From NCBI GenBank assembly GCA_965153455.1, contig OZ234496.1, forward strand, positions 13,508,304 through 13,572,303: a stretch of DNA of 64,000 nt, given 5' to 3'. This document shows, piece after piece, positions 12,071-23,439 of the stretch. Made by a program: the position numbers and the translations under genes. The notes under the pieces are model-generated. The model worked only from the letters and a program-made list of their open reading frames with translations, made no database searches and was not told the DNA's origin. The first letter of the stretch is position 1. Every line of letters starts with the position of its first letter. The DNA is from Sphagnum compactum. Taxonomy: Eukaryota > Bryophyta > Sphagnopsida > Sphagnales.

Positions 12071-13329
12071 TGCATGACTATTTTAGAAAGTTTCATTACT
12101 CACCTACCTAGTTACTTTACATACAAGATGAGCAGTTATCCATCAAATAAGGTACTTTTTGTGGATGAATTTCCGTCCTTGTTTATATATATATACAGGG
12201 TTTAGTAATTTTTATAAAAAAAATTATATATATATATATTCCAAGAAGTCTCATTACGAACTTACCTAGCTAGCCACCCAAGAGAGCAATAATAGCCCAA
12301 ATAGGTGGGGTTGAATTATTGGATGAAGTCCCATTTTGCGTGGGATGAGGACTTCCTCCCCTATCTGGCTTAACTACTACGCACTTGTGGGGTTTTGGGA
12401 GGGGGGATGGGAGGGGGGGTGGGGGGGGAGGGAAGAGGAGGGGGGGCTGTTCATTTCTTTTCCTAAGCATGGGGCCCGGATTTTTTAAAAAGTGTAGCCG
12501 GAGGGTGCCTTCCGAGATGGATGGAATTTCTTGAATTCAAACAAACGTAATGCTCTCCGATCGTTTGGGGATTTCATTCTTTGGAACAGCTGCTCTCATT
12601 TTTATTTTTTTTCCCCTGTCAGGCGGCTATACCTGGGCTGGGTATCAAGATCGGAAAGAAAAAAATTTAATTGAAATTTCTCCCCATGTTTTAGGCTTGG
12701 TAAAAGCCTGGAAATGTGGGTGGGTTTTACGGAAATTGGCCCCATCTCCATTCCACCGTGCCTGTATGTAGGCCCTTATTCCCGTACAGCCCATGGCTCC
12801 AGGCTTTACACCTATACTTTTCTTAATCAAAAGTTCCGTTCTGTGGGTTTCTGCGGTGATATCCTTTTTTGTCACATAGTTGGACCCGTCACATAGTTGG
12901 CGGCTCCAACTTATGCTTCCGCCTAGAATCTTCCTTTCTAAGTACGTATTTTCAATAGTGTCTTGCCTTTAGCTTCTTGCTTTCGCTGCTGAAGGAATTT
13001 TTTTTAAAAGCATCTAAAGAGCCTTGTTGTTTAAAAGAAAAAGGAAAAAAATTGCCCTGAAAACATGGGTTGGGAATGTGGACCAGATTTTATTTTATTT
13101 CTTAAATAATAATTTTCTGGTTTCAAAATTTTGGCTTTTTTTATAATTTAGCATTTTTTTCGAATTTCACTAAAAAAAAATTCCAACTTTTTTGGGTCAC
13201 TCCCTACAGTGCAAAAACTAGCCCCCAAAAAAATGCTGGGATGTAATGGGCCCACGGATCTTACGTGTTCCCAAAGATCTTACAACGTTCCCAAGGGCGC
13301 ATTCCCAGGGACCTGTGAGCCAGGATTGG
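12071..13329. other. Gene-free spacer, (TA)n and G-rich tracts
   Basis: It holds (TA)n tracts at 12,184-12,196 and 12,223-12,239 and a strongly G-rich tract at 12,391-12,447. At 12,870-12,901 GTCACATAGTTGG is directly repeated. The 12.46-12.95 kb part is less AT-rich than its surroundings and may be an old element fragment, but I recognise no protein or ends. Confidence 0.5.
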
Positions 13330-13331
13330 TG

Positions 13332-13415
13332 TTTTGATGTGCAGTCATGGCTCATCATGCCTTCCACATTACATTAAATGTGGAAGGCATAGCTCACCAT
13401 AACTGTACATCAAAA
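13332..13415. repeat. Foldback: 39-nt arms, 6-nt loop
   Basis: The left arm 13,332-13,370 (TTTTGATG...CCTTCCACATT) pairs with the right arm 13,377-13,415 (AATGTGGAAGG...CATCAAAA). There is one internal loop of about 6 nt and two single mismatches. It could be a small MITE, or a precursor of a small RNA. Confidence 0.75.
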
Positions 13416-13619
13416 CTCACCCTAGAAATCCACTAGAACAAATTTCAAAGGTTTTTTGCAAACTTAGGGAGAATGCTTGCAATTCATGTGAATTTGCATG
13501 TGTGTGTTAGAAAACTCATCTCAATTGAAACTAAAACATAGCAATCCTCCTCCCAAGATCATTATCCCTTAGCAACAAGTTTTAATTACCTAGTGTTAAT
13601 TTGTGTAGTTTTTAAGTCA

Positions 13620-15310
13620 CCTATTGCCAAATCACCAATTCCATATTGCCAAGGCAACATAGCCAAATTGCCAAGTCCAGTTTACCCTGTGGACTTCCTG
13701 ATTGAGCTTCAAGGTGCCCCCACACATGAAAAACACTCTGGGCTGTCCGATGCCTGAACTATTTTGTGATCTGCCCAAATTTCAGACCGCCCCTGATTTT
13801 TTTCTATTTCTCAAGCTCACCTGCCTTCACCATCTGTTATTTCTCCTTCTTGACTCCATGGCTCTTTGAAGTTTAAGAGGAGCCCTTTCAAAATTCTAAG
13901 AACCCTCTAGAGGTTTTTGTTTTTTTGAACACACTGAGAGCAAATTGAAAGGTCTTGAGGTAAGATATCATGTTTTCTTTGTATCTATTTTTATGAATGA
14001 TGTGTAATGAAAGTCCATTCATGAAATTTCATGAAATCTTAGAATCAAATAAATTTCACCCATGAAGCGTAATTCATTCACAATTTTGCTTTTTGCATTA
14101 GTCATCCAAATATCATGGATGAACACACATGTAATATCATTTGTGAGTTTTTCAGTGGATGAATGAATGAAACTTTATTGATGAAAATGGACAAAATTTC
14201 ATGAATGAAAAAAAGCTGGACTTTCAGGAAATGAAGTCCATCCATGAAGTCATGGTTACTAGAAGGGACATCCCTTGGCTAGGAAAAAAACAAGGGTTCT
14301 CTCATAAGGAGATAGATGTTATTGCAAGCGGTACTTCTTTCCCTGACTGCCATTTTCCTGTCCAAGATGTGTCTGGTGGTGCCCAGACAGATTTTGGTGC
14401 TGCCCATACTTACTTTGGGTCCTGTTAGGCACTTTTTGGGGTTGTAATTGACAACTATAATGTTGGGGGTTCCTTACTAAGGCTGCTCGTCAGTATTTTT
14501 TGTTTTTGGTGAATTGGGACAAAATTTTATCTTCCTTTGGGGGAGGTGCAAACACGAGGTTCTTGTGGACACCCTAAACCTCATCCAGGAGCAGCAGTGT
14601 CTAGTGAATTTTCGCCAGATTTTAACTGTGTAGGACAGTTTTTTTTTTCTTGTCTTTCTTTTTGGGCTAGTTTTCTACTCTTTTGAGAGTATCCAAAGAT
14701 CTTTTTGTCATTAAAGCTAAAATTTTCTGTGGGATCATCACTCCTCCTGTGAAATCTGTTGTGGGATGATTTGTCACCCATGTAACATCACAGAAATGAA
14801 AAAAGAAAACACCTCTGCTCACATTGAGAGGGTAGTTTGAATTTGGAAAGGGTTCCTCTCAAGCTTCAAAGAGCCAACAAGTCCAAAAGAGAGAGAGAGA
14901 AAGAAGTAAAAGAAAAGGGAGAGGGAGAGAGGTTAGTTGCCTGTGAATAATAATAATAATAATAATAATAATGAGGGGCAGTCTGATTTTTTGGGGCAGA
15001 TTTTTTGGCAGACTGAAAAAAAGAATTCAGGCATTGAATAGGCCAGACATTTTTTAATTTGTGAGGGCAGCTTGAAGCTCATTTAGGCAGTTGACAAGGG
15101 GCAGTGGGGACTTGGCAATTTAGCAATGTTGCCTTCGCCATTTGACAACTGGGGAACTTGTGCATGGCTATCAAGCAACAGCAATTGCCATCTGGACTTC
15201 ACAATTTGGGAAGGTGGACTTGGCAAAATAGCCAAATATCAAATTACCAATTTGAATTTCAGGATATGGCAAAGTCCACTAAGTAAACAAGTAAAGTGGA
15301 CTTGGCAAAA
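13620..15310. mobile_element. Non-autonomous element with long inverted ends (MULE/foldback-like)
   Basis: The left arm, about 13,648-13,915, reappears inverted at about 14,820-15,136. Matching blocks are AAATTGCCAAGTCC (left ~13,665; inverted ~15,108-15,121), GAGCTTCAAGGTGCCC (left ~13,704; inverted ~15,065-15,080) and GGCTCTTTGAAGTTTAAGAG (left ~13,859; inverted ~14,856-14,875). Arms of about 300 bp around a 0.9-kb core without a transposase suggest a Mutator-like or foldback element that depends on another copy. A direct AAGTGGACTTGGCAAAATA-type repeat at the right edge (15,212-15,312) blurs the outer end, so no target duplication could be fixed. An (AAT)n microsatellite lies at 14,947-14,973 inside the right arm. 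Confidence 0.65.
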
Positions 15311-15564
15311 TACCCAAGTCAATGGTATTCTGTAGTTGTGTTCTCAACCGGAGGTTAACAAAAATCATGAAGACATTTCTGAACCTTTTGGGATTTATTA
15401 CTGCACACAGGGATACCCTTTTTCTTTGTAGTATTATTTTTGTTTCTTCACCCACCACAAATTCGGCTGCTGTGACCGAGCACCCCCCAATGCACCAGTT
15501 GTGGATGAGGCTGTTTCGGGATGAACCCAAACCATTTAACCTGAACCAAACCAAACATTGAGCT

Positions 15565-16300
15565 GGGTTTTTTTTTTCTTTTCATTATGACATTTCCCTT
15601 TGATTTCAAAAAAATTTCCCTCTTCTTTTCTCTCCTCTTCCTTCTTCTCCTCCTCTTTTGTTCTTTCTTCTTTTCTTCCACCATCATCTTCTTCTCTTTT
15701 ATTGTTGCTGTAGCTTTTTTCTTTTATCATTTTGTTCCTACTTTAGTTGTTTTTTCATTTTTTATTTTTTTCTTAATTTTTATTATTACGACTTTTTCAT
15801 CATTTTCTTTTTGTGTTTTTCTTATCATTCTTTAGGCATTTTTTTTTCTCCATCACATTGTTGCATTTATTGCATCATGACGCCAAGTATGCTTTTACCC
15901 TTTCTCTTGTCTTTTTTTGTTTTGGTTTGTGAAACAAAAGCAAAAGAAAAAAACAAGTAAGAAAAAGAAAGAGAAGAAGACAAAAGAATGAAATAGAAGG
16001 AAATGAAAATAAAAAAAAGAAGGAACATGAAAAGGAAAATGAGAAGAAGAGAAAGGCTGGTTTTCTTCTTCTTGTTTTCCTAGTTTTTTCTATTTTTAAA
16101 TTCTCAAAGAAGAAGGTTTTGTCCTTTTTCTATTTTTCTGTTTTTTCTTGAATTTTTTTTTCCTTTTTAAAGAAGAATTCTAGTTTTTGTTTCATTTTAA
16201 TTGCTTTGTATTCCTTTTTTCTGTTTTTTAAAATAAAAATATTTCTTGGGCTTTTTTGCCCAATTTTTCCAAAAACAAAATCTGTTTTTTAAAATGCTAG
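15565..16300. repeat. Strand-asymmetric pyrimidine then purine tracts
   Basis: The plus strand is almost pure T/C (TCTTCTCC, TTTTCTT) over 15,565-15,840, then A/G (AAAGAAGAAG) over 15,935-16,060, then T-rich again. Long open frames here are low-complexity artefacts (Phe/Ser/Leu or Lys/Glu runs). The two opposite tracts could pair or form H-DNA. Confidence 0.75.
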
Positions 16301-17640
16301 ATTTCTTTTCTTTTCTTTTCTTATATGTGTCCTAAATTTGTTTTTCTTTTCACTGTATTTTTGACTTTTTTTATTTTTCAAATTCCAAAACATGAAGTTT
16401 GTTTTTCTATTTCCATTTTTTTCCTTTATTATTTTTTTCTCTAATTTAGTAGATGATATATGTTCATTCCCATTTTTTTTTGGGGTTTGGTTTACATTTT
16501 TCAAACTTGCATAATAATGTGTTTGACGCAGAGACTTTGAGTAATTATGAAATACCAATTTGTAACCCATGCCATTCAACTCCAATTGTATCACTATCAA
16601 CTTTACACTCATCAACATGCTACTAAGGTGGTTATAATAAAAACTTATTGATGAACACATGACATGGGATTTAATGAAAATAGTTTTAGAAAAGGGTTTC
16701 TTGAAGTTAGAGAGTCGCACAAGATATCTTACTTAGGTTTTCTTCGCATAAACAATGCCATGGAATTCATGTTTTTCATTTTTGAACATTTTAAAAAGTT
16801 TTGATAGATATGATATTTGCATCAATACATACAAGTTTTCTCTAATTACAATTGTAACCTCACGTTTGTATTATGTTTCCATGCCTTGAATGTGAAGAGT
16901 GCATCAATACTTTGTTGAAATTTTCTCAAAAAATATGAGGTTGAAACATATTGCAATGTTGCATTATTGCTTTAAAAGAACTTCAAAAATCCAAAGTTCA
17001 ATGTGAAATACTTGCATAAAGGTCACAAAATAAACAGTAGTTTTGCTAGAATGATTTTGTAATACCCGCATTTGAAGTATAAAATGCCAGCTGGTTTTTG
17101 TGGTTGGTTGTGCAATACCTAAATGTCGGGCATAAAATATCTATGCTCAATGAAAAAAATGATGACAATAAAAATTTAAAAAATAGAAAAAAACCTAATT
17201 TGTGAGAAATAATAGATGAAAATAATTTAAAACAAAACAAAGAAAAAATAATTTAGAAGGAGAATTTTTTTAAAAAAATTAAATAAAAATGTAGAAGAAT
17301 AGAAAAAACATAAAAAAATATTTTTTTGTAAAAAAAAATCCAAAAGAAAAAAAATGTTTGCATTTTGGTCACAAAATATGTAATAGTTATTAAAGTGTAT
17401 TGTATTTGAAATGACATTGTTTTCGTATGTGAATACTATATTTTGAAATTGGATCTTCAACCATTTTAACTTTTAACAATTATTACAAAAATATGCAATA
17501 CTTACATGCAAGTCACAAAAGTTGATTGAATGTGCAATACTCACATTTAGGGTCACCGTTTATTGACATCATGGAGAATATGATTAAAATGGTTGTCTAT
17601 TCATTTAATGTAATACTTTCATATTTTGTATATCATACAT
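16301..17640. other. AT-rich spacer with a dispersed GCAATACT..GTCACAAAA motif
   Basis: No coding exon is seen. A loose motif of the form (G)AATACTTGCAT followed by GGTCACAAAA recurs at about 17,008, 17,365, 17,494 and 17,532, indicating an old, diverged tandem array. Confidence 0.45.
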
Positions 17641-18485
17641 TGACAGACATTAACATTGTGTACTTGATTGGTAGGTAGGTCAATAGGTGGGTTTTTAAGT
17701 AGGTAGGCAAATAAATAGGTGAATAAGTAGGTGAGTGGGTGGGTGGGTAAGTAAGTTAATGGGTATGTAGGTAAGTTGGTGGCTAGGCAAATACGTATGT
17801 ACACAAATAAAAAAACAAGTTAGGTCAATAAGATAATTAGGTCGATAAGGTAGCCAAAAAGTTTTGTTAAAAGATTTTTATCGTAAAAGTAGTCTTTGAA
17901 TTAATTCAAGAAAACATAAAAGTTTTGTCGAAAGTTAGAGGTTTTGCCAATAGGTATAAGTTTAGCCATGAAGAAATAAAAGTTTTTTCAACATATAAAA
18001 ATTTAATCAAAAAAAAATAAAGGTCTTGCCAACAAGTAGAAGTTTAGCCATGAAAAGGTGCAAGTTTTGCCAAGAAATAGAGTTTTAGCCTTGAAAAATT
18101 AAAAGTTTTTTCAATTTGTATAGGCTTAATCAAGAAGAAATAAAAGTTTTACTAAAAGATAAAAGTTTAACCAATAAAAGATTTTTTTTTTGCCAAGAAG
18201 TAAAGGTTTAGCTAATAAAAGTTTTTAAAAGTTCCAAGTGGTAGAGATTTAGGCAAGAAAAGATATAAGTTTAACAAAAAAAAGTTAAAATTTTTGCTAT
18301 GAAAAATAGAAATTTTACTAAAAGATAGAGATGTAACTAAGAAGATATAAAGATTTTAATAACATATAAAAGTTTAACCATGAAAAGATATAAGTTTTGC
18401 TAAGAAATATAAATTTAGTTAAGAAAAGCTAAAAGTTGTGCCCAAAGACAAAGGTTTAGTCATGAAAAATAAGAGAATAAGTAAA
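17641..18485. repeat. (GTAG)n tract and AT-rich degenerate minisatellite
   Basis: A GTAGGTAGG/GTAAGTAAG tract at 17,668-17,800 is followed by an array (17,830-18,485). Its unit is roughly AAAAGTTTTGCCAAGAA / TAGAAGTTTAGCCATGAA, repeated more than ten times with drift. Confidence 0.7.
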
Positions 18486-18893
18486 TAAGGAGTTGGTACG
18501 TAAAGTCAAGATGTAAGTCAGTAATGTAGCTAGGTCAGTAGGGTAGCTAGGGAATTAGTAAGTGATTAAGTTTGAAGGTAGTATGGTCAGGATGAGAAAA
18601 AAACACCCAACAAAATAAAAAGGGTCAAAGGTCAGGAGCCCAAAAAGGTTGACTGTGTTACAATGTTGGGTTAACACATGGTCAGGAACCAGATGAAAAA
18701 ACGCAGCCCATCCTATGAACAGAACAGTCAACTGGTGCACTGGTGGGTGCTGGTTCACTCTGGCCCACAAATTGCTGTATTGGGCAAGGGTATCTACAGC
18801 TAATTTTTACAACTGGTATAAGTTACAGACTTTAACATAGGCAGTTCTAAATGTTAACAAAAGTCCAGGCTCCTAATATATATATTTGTGTAA

Positions 18894-19171
18894 GAGCAGC
18901 TCCACCCATGCTGAGTACATGGCCTTGCAACAATATTTCTCACATCCAAGATTGTTTATTTACTTATTCCAAACCTTACCCATAGCACTGGAACTGCAAA
19001 AGGTTGGTTTGGAGGCTACTAATAGGTAGCAACCCACCTGAACCAATCAAACCATCTTGCCAATCGACATTGAACAGCAGGTTTTAGGCTGTACTGTGCC
19101 TTTTGCCAGCCTACTTTGTAAAAATGGTGGGCCAAAATCATTTTGCATGTCCAAACTCGCATTTTTGGCTA
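18894..19171. mobile_element. PIF/Harbinger-like MITE, right end missing
   Basis: It begins TAA|GAGCAGCTCCACCC at 18,891 and runs parallel to the next element: GAGTACATGGCCTTGCAA versus the CAGTATGTGACCCTGCAA of its neighbour, then shared CACATCCA, AATAGGT, CCAATCA and CTGTGCC blocks. No matching inverted end follows before the second MITE starts. It was either interrupted by that insertion or truncated. Confidence 0.6.
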
Positions 19172-19174
19172 TAA

Positions 19175-19541
19175 GAGCATCTCCAGAGGTGCTCAGTATG
19201 TGACCCTGCAATGCAAAAATATTTTTCACATCCACTTTTAGTTATTTAATTTTTTTGCAACACCACCAATAAAACTGAAACTGGGACACCAAATAGGTGG
19301 GGGACTACTACCTAATGGCAAACCATCTGGACCAATCATTATGATGGGCCAGTCAGAAACACTGAGCAGCAGTCAGATCATATTTATTACACTCTTTTCT
19401 GCAGGCAAACACGGAGCTGTGCCCTTTACCAGCCACTGCACATTATGTACTTATGCTGAGCCAAAACCATTTTCCTGATCCAAACCGGCATTATTTTAAC
19501 TTTTCTGCATCCAATTGCACTGAGCACCCCTGGCGATGCTC
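19175..19541. mobile_element. PIF/Harbinger-like MITE, complete, 367 bp
   Basis: Terminal inverted repeats are GAGCATCTCCAGAGGTGCTC (left) and GAGCACCCCTGGCGATGCTC (right); the right one, inverted, matches the left with two mismatches. It is flanked by the 3-bp target duplication TAA (19,172-19,174 and 19,542-19,544). GAGCATCTCC-type ends with a TAA/TTA duplication are the hallmark of Tourist/PIF-Harbinger MITEs. It has no coding capacity and needs a transposase from elsewhere. Confidence 0.85.
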
Positions 19542-20018
19542 TAATGTGCCACAAAAGCTCGGAGGCAGATTGTTTTGCCAAGGAACAACATGCTACAGGC
19601 AAATAAGTACAAGAGAAAAATGAGGTCAGGTGTTGATAAGAGTTGGACCGTCTAAGCTGATCAAAGGGTACTATATTGAAGTTTTTCAACACCTACTCCA
19701 CATGTAAAACATGTGTGTTGTGTGACATTGGAAATGTCTTCACAAAGCAAAGAATCTTCTTCTACAGTGAGCGCTGCAGATCACAGCATGGCCATCCTTG
19801 GTGACAGATCTTTTGAGTCACATGAAGGTCATGCGTATGTGCAAGTCTAAGTCATTATGCTGAGCTAATGCCACAATAGCCAGAAAGATCAACATGTAAT
19901 AAGTAATAATCAGTGTTTCTGCGAGTAAATGGTTTGGGACTTACATTCCTTGTACATGTAAATCCCATAATGAAATTTATTTACACTTCATGTATGTGTC
20001 TAACATCCATTTACATTT

Positions 20019-20118
20019 GTGTAAGTGTAAAAACTTGTAAATTTATTTAATGCCATGTAAAACTGTGTAAGTGTAAAAACTTGTAAATTTATTTAATGCC
20101 ATGTAAAACAGTGTAAGT
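20019..20118. repeat. 46-bp tandem repeat, two copies plus part of a third
   Basis: Copies start at 20,019, 20,065 and 20,111 with GTGTAAGTGTAAAAACTTG. The flanking 20,120-20,200 is rich in TTACATGGTCATGTAA-type palindromes. Related sequence occurs inverted near 8,220-8,290, so this is part of a dispersed AT-rich family. Confidence 0.75.
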
Positions 20119-20199
20119 ATGAAACAAATGTATTTATATGATTTTACATGGTCATGTAAAATAATGTAAATACAAAACAATGTAAAAAAAATGTGATTT

Positions 20200-21054
20200 T
20201 AACTTAGGGAGGGGAACTTTCATAATTGTTTTGGTGACAGGCCAACAAATGACCCATTACCCAAAAAAAAATCATCAAACATGCACCCGCAACTAATTGT
20301 TATGAATTTGCAAAAAAGTATGATCAATGGGTGTATAAAAATGTTTTTTGTAAAGTAAGGAAAACACAGCATTGAAACCTTGAGTTTGATCATAAACAGG
20401 GTGAAATTCAAAAAAACGAAAACTTTTTAAAAATACATTAGCATCAAGGGGGCGGAGGGGGGCGGGGTGGGAACCCATCAATTTTGGTGTGAAACTGAGT
20501 TTCACCCTGCGTTTCCTTTTGTCTTAATGCCTATATTTTCATTGCTCCTACCTCTCCAATTAGTATAATTATTCTTGAACCTTGTGCATTAAATGTTGAG
20601 TTTCAGCATTTCATACCCAGATTTAACATTAAACAATTATTTTGTGATACCACTGAAAGAGGGGTTTGGGGGTGAAAGGAGGTTCAAAGACAGGGTGACT
20701 TTATGGATAACTTTAGTATTTACATTACATGCACAACACTGATAATAACCTCAACACTAGCAATATGTTCAGCAGTAGCTCTTTTTTGAGTCATGAAATG
20801 CCCTGTCATGAAGCTTATTCATGTGGTGAGGCCTCCCACCTGTACAGGCAAACCTTTGTCATTACTGAGGGTTAATGAAGCAATAGCCCAGAAGATCAAC
20901 ACATGATAACTAATAACCTCAGCAAAAGCTCATTGTAGCCCTGAAATGGGCCCCTTGGATTGTCCATCTTGTATTATTGGGATTGGGGACAGTCATGCCA
21001 GACACATGAGTGATTTGCTCTTTGGTACAAGAAGATACCCCATTTTCTGTCAGC
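20200..21054. other. Gene-free spacer
   Basis: No credible coding exon is seen. GATCAACA(C)ATG(A)TAATAA and ATAACCTCAGCA-like phrases recur loosely here and at 19,880-19,930, hinting at an old duplication. Confidence 0.45.
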
Positions 21055-22320
21055 TGAGTAGTCTGTAGTGCTCACCTAAAGGCATGGCCCAACTAAAGTT
21101 CGCTTTGCTTTTACATTAGGGTAGTTTGAGGCCATGGCCCAAAGCAAATGGCATGAGAAATCCACATGGAATTCTACATGGCCCAAAGTGGATTATGTTG
21201 GGTTGTGGGATTGTAAGATAAATTTTGGGGGGTTTACCTCGAGGCTCAAAGAAGTGGGCAGCAGGATGGAATTTGATGCAGCCCTTGGCAAGCCCAAAAA
21301 ATTAGGTTATTTCTCTTTAACTTTTTTGTAAGGGGAAGTTGGAGACAAGTTTTGATGGATGTTCCACCACAAAATTACTGCCCTACTGCCCTTCCAATCA
21401 TGAAGTTTTTCTTTGGTGTATTTTTCCTGTGTGGCCAAACTCATCAGTTAGTTGTTGTGACAGCACAAGTTAAATTTTCATTTATTAATGCTGGCTGGGC
21501 CTCTTTGTTTGGCCCACCACCAAAGCAATTGATCCAAACTTTGGACAATCCCACAATAAAGTACCTATATACATATTCTAATCTTTCCCTTTGACTTTTC
21601 CTATGTAGGTTGCATGACTAAAGTTTTGAGCACATGTAGAAACAAATTGGGAACAAATTGGGAACGTGCTTTCGAACCATTGAGAACTTGGTGGGAACAT
21701 TTTGGGAAATCATGTGAAATACTTGGGGACAAAACCATCCAAAAGATTCCTTCCTACCCACCTCTCTCTAAAAGGGAATTAAAAAAATCCCAAACCTCTT
21801 GTATGCACGCTTGCCTCACCTTACTGGCTCCATACAATCTTCCTTTCTTAGTGCATTTGTGACCATTTTTAGCCGAGCATGCACCCAGACAGAGCTCATT
21901 GGGAGGGATGTAAAGTGTCTTTACTAAAGGCAAAGAGCAAAGGCCATGAATTAAGGGGTGATCATGCATTTTGGAGATAGAGAGTGTATTGGTGTTGATG
22001 ATTGATTGATTTCTTAAAACATGTGCAATATTGATTCCATTTGGTAGGATAAAGGTTGTCTCCTTCTGTAGTTTAATCTACCTATTATTATTATTTTTTC
22101 TTTTTTTTTCTTTTTTTTGTTTCTTCAAGATATATATACCTCTTTATCTTCCTTGTCTGTTTCACATTTCTGTCATTCAGTGACATGTGCCCTTTGCAGG
22201 ATTAGAAATTTAGAAGCTCACTATGATGCTCTTGGATCCTCATCATGTTTCCTTCCCACGCAGAAGGCATGAGTTTGCAAGTTTGGGGGAGAAAAAAGGT
22301 GCCCAAAGACAAAAGACTGA
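21055..22320 (+). repeat. Dispersed 1.2-kb repeat, copy 1 (forward)
   Basis: Nearly the whole stretch recurs in inverted orientation at 36,535-37,750. The match starts at GCTCACCTAAAGGCATGG (about 21,075) and runs past TAGAAATTTAGAAGCTCAC (about 22,210). An 80-residue open frame at 21,352-21,594 is conserved in both copies only loosely and has no recognisable domain, so I do not call it a gene. The repeat has no clear inverted ends and is probably a non-autonomous transposon or LTR-derived unit. Confidence 0.75.
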
Positions 22321-23439
22321 CAAATGAAAATTGGAGTGTACCTACTACCATCCATCCAAGCATAGAAGGATCTCCCTTCTGTGCATTGCTTTAATGGACT
22401 AGTACTTCAGTACCCAATACCTTGTTGGACCGTCCAAGAGTGACCTAGTAGCAGCACCCACCGGCGTTTTTCTTTTCCAACTTATCAAAGTTGCTGGAGT
22501 GGCTCCACTTAGCCAGGCAGAATGTGCAATATGACTCTTTGTCAAATTTTATGGTTGAAAAATGTGGCTAACAAGATATCACAAACACGCCGCCGCTGCC
22601 AGTAGATAAGATGTTGTACAATCTGAACACCAAAAAAATTAGTTTGAATCTAAACAGTCTAAACACTTTCACCAAGAAAACCAGTTCACCTAATGTGAAA
22701 CCCATTCTAATAATGTAAAACTTCCAAAAGTTGGATCGAATGCAATAGTCCCAAAAAACTTTTACATGGTCATGTGATTGACTATCATGGCTATTATAAG
22801 AGCAAGTTTTTGGCTATTCAAACAAAATAAAAACAGCCTAGTTTGGCTATTTGGCTTAATCTTAGTGGAAACATTTGGCAATTCAAACACATGCAAGTTG
22901 TGAGAATTGGTGATAGATGTATCAAAGAAGTTGAAAAAACTAGGCAATGTGCAATATTAAAAAGACAAATAAAGTTAGAAACCAACTGCACAATGCACAT
23001 TCCATACACACTTCAACTTCCAGGCACTATTAGGGGAGTTGAACCCCAATCTCAAAAGAGACTTCACCCATGTGCAATAGCAGTGTGCTTGCACCCATAA
23101 TTCACCCCAATCCAACCCCCAAAAAAAGTCCAACTTCAAACAACAATCCAAAAAACATCCCCAAGAATTGAAAACCTAAAGTTATCCCACTTCACTTGAC
23201 TACATTCCATACCTACCAAACAAACCTGCATGCCACATAAACCTTTTAAGACATTAATCAAAATTGTTTTACAATGACTAGCTAACTTTTAAAAGCTAGT
23301 GCAATGTGTGATTCAACCAAAAAAATGACACAATTTTATACTTGTAATCCAGGCCAATTCACTAGAAGTTGGTCTAGAAAGAAAATTGGCCCATCAAAAT
23401 GGGTGTGGCATAGAAAAAAGTAGTTGCCTCAAAAAATAA
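22321..23439. other. Gene-free spacer before the hAT relic
   Basis: No credible exon is seen. The short palindromic phrase AAGTTGCTGGAGTGGCTCCACTT lies at 22,489-22,511. A TAAGAGCA start like the MITE ends at 19 kb occurs at 22,797 without a partner. Confidence 0.4.

Noticed and set aside
12270-12470. Proline-run open frame on the minus strand
   Set aside because: Simply the translation of the G-rich tract at 12,391-12,447.
12550-12771. Open frame resembling a membrane protein with GGYTWAGYQDR
   Set aside because: No recognised organelle or nuclear protein, no splice context and mixed composition.
15448-15960. Several open frames rich in Lys/Glu/Arg or Phe/Leu/Ser
   Set aside because: Low-complexity purine/pyrimidine tract; no start context, splice sites or domain.
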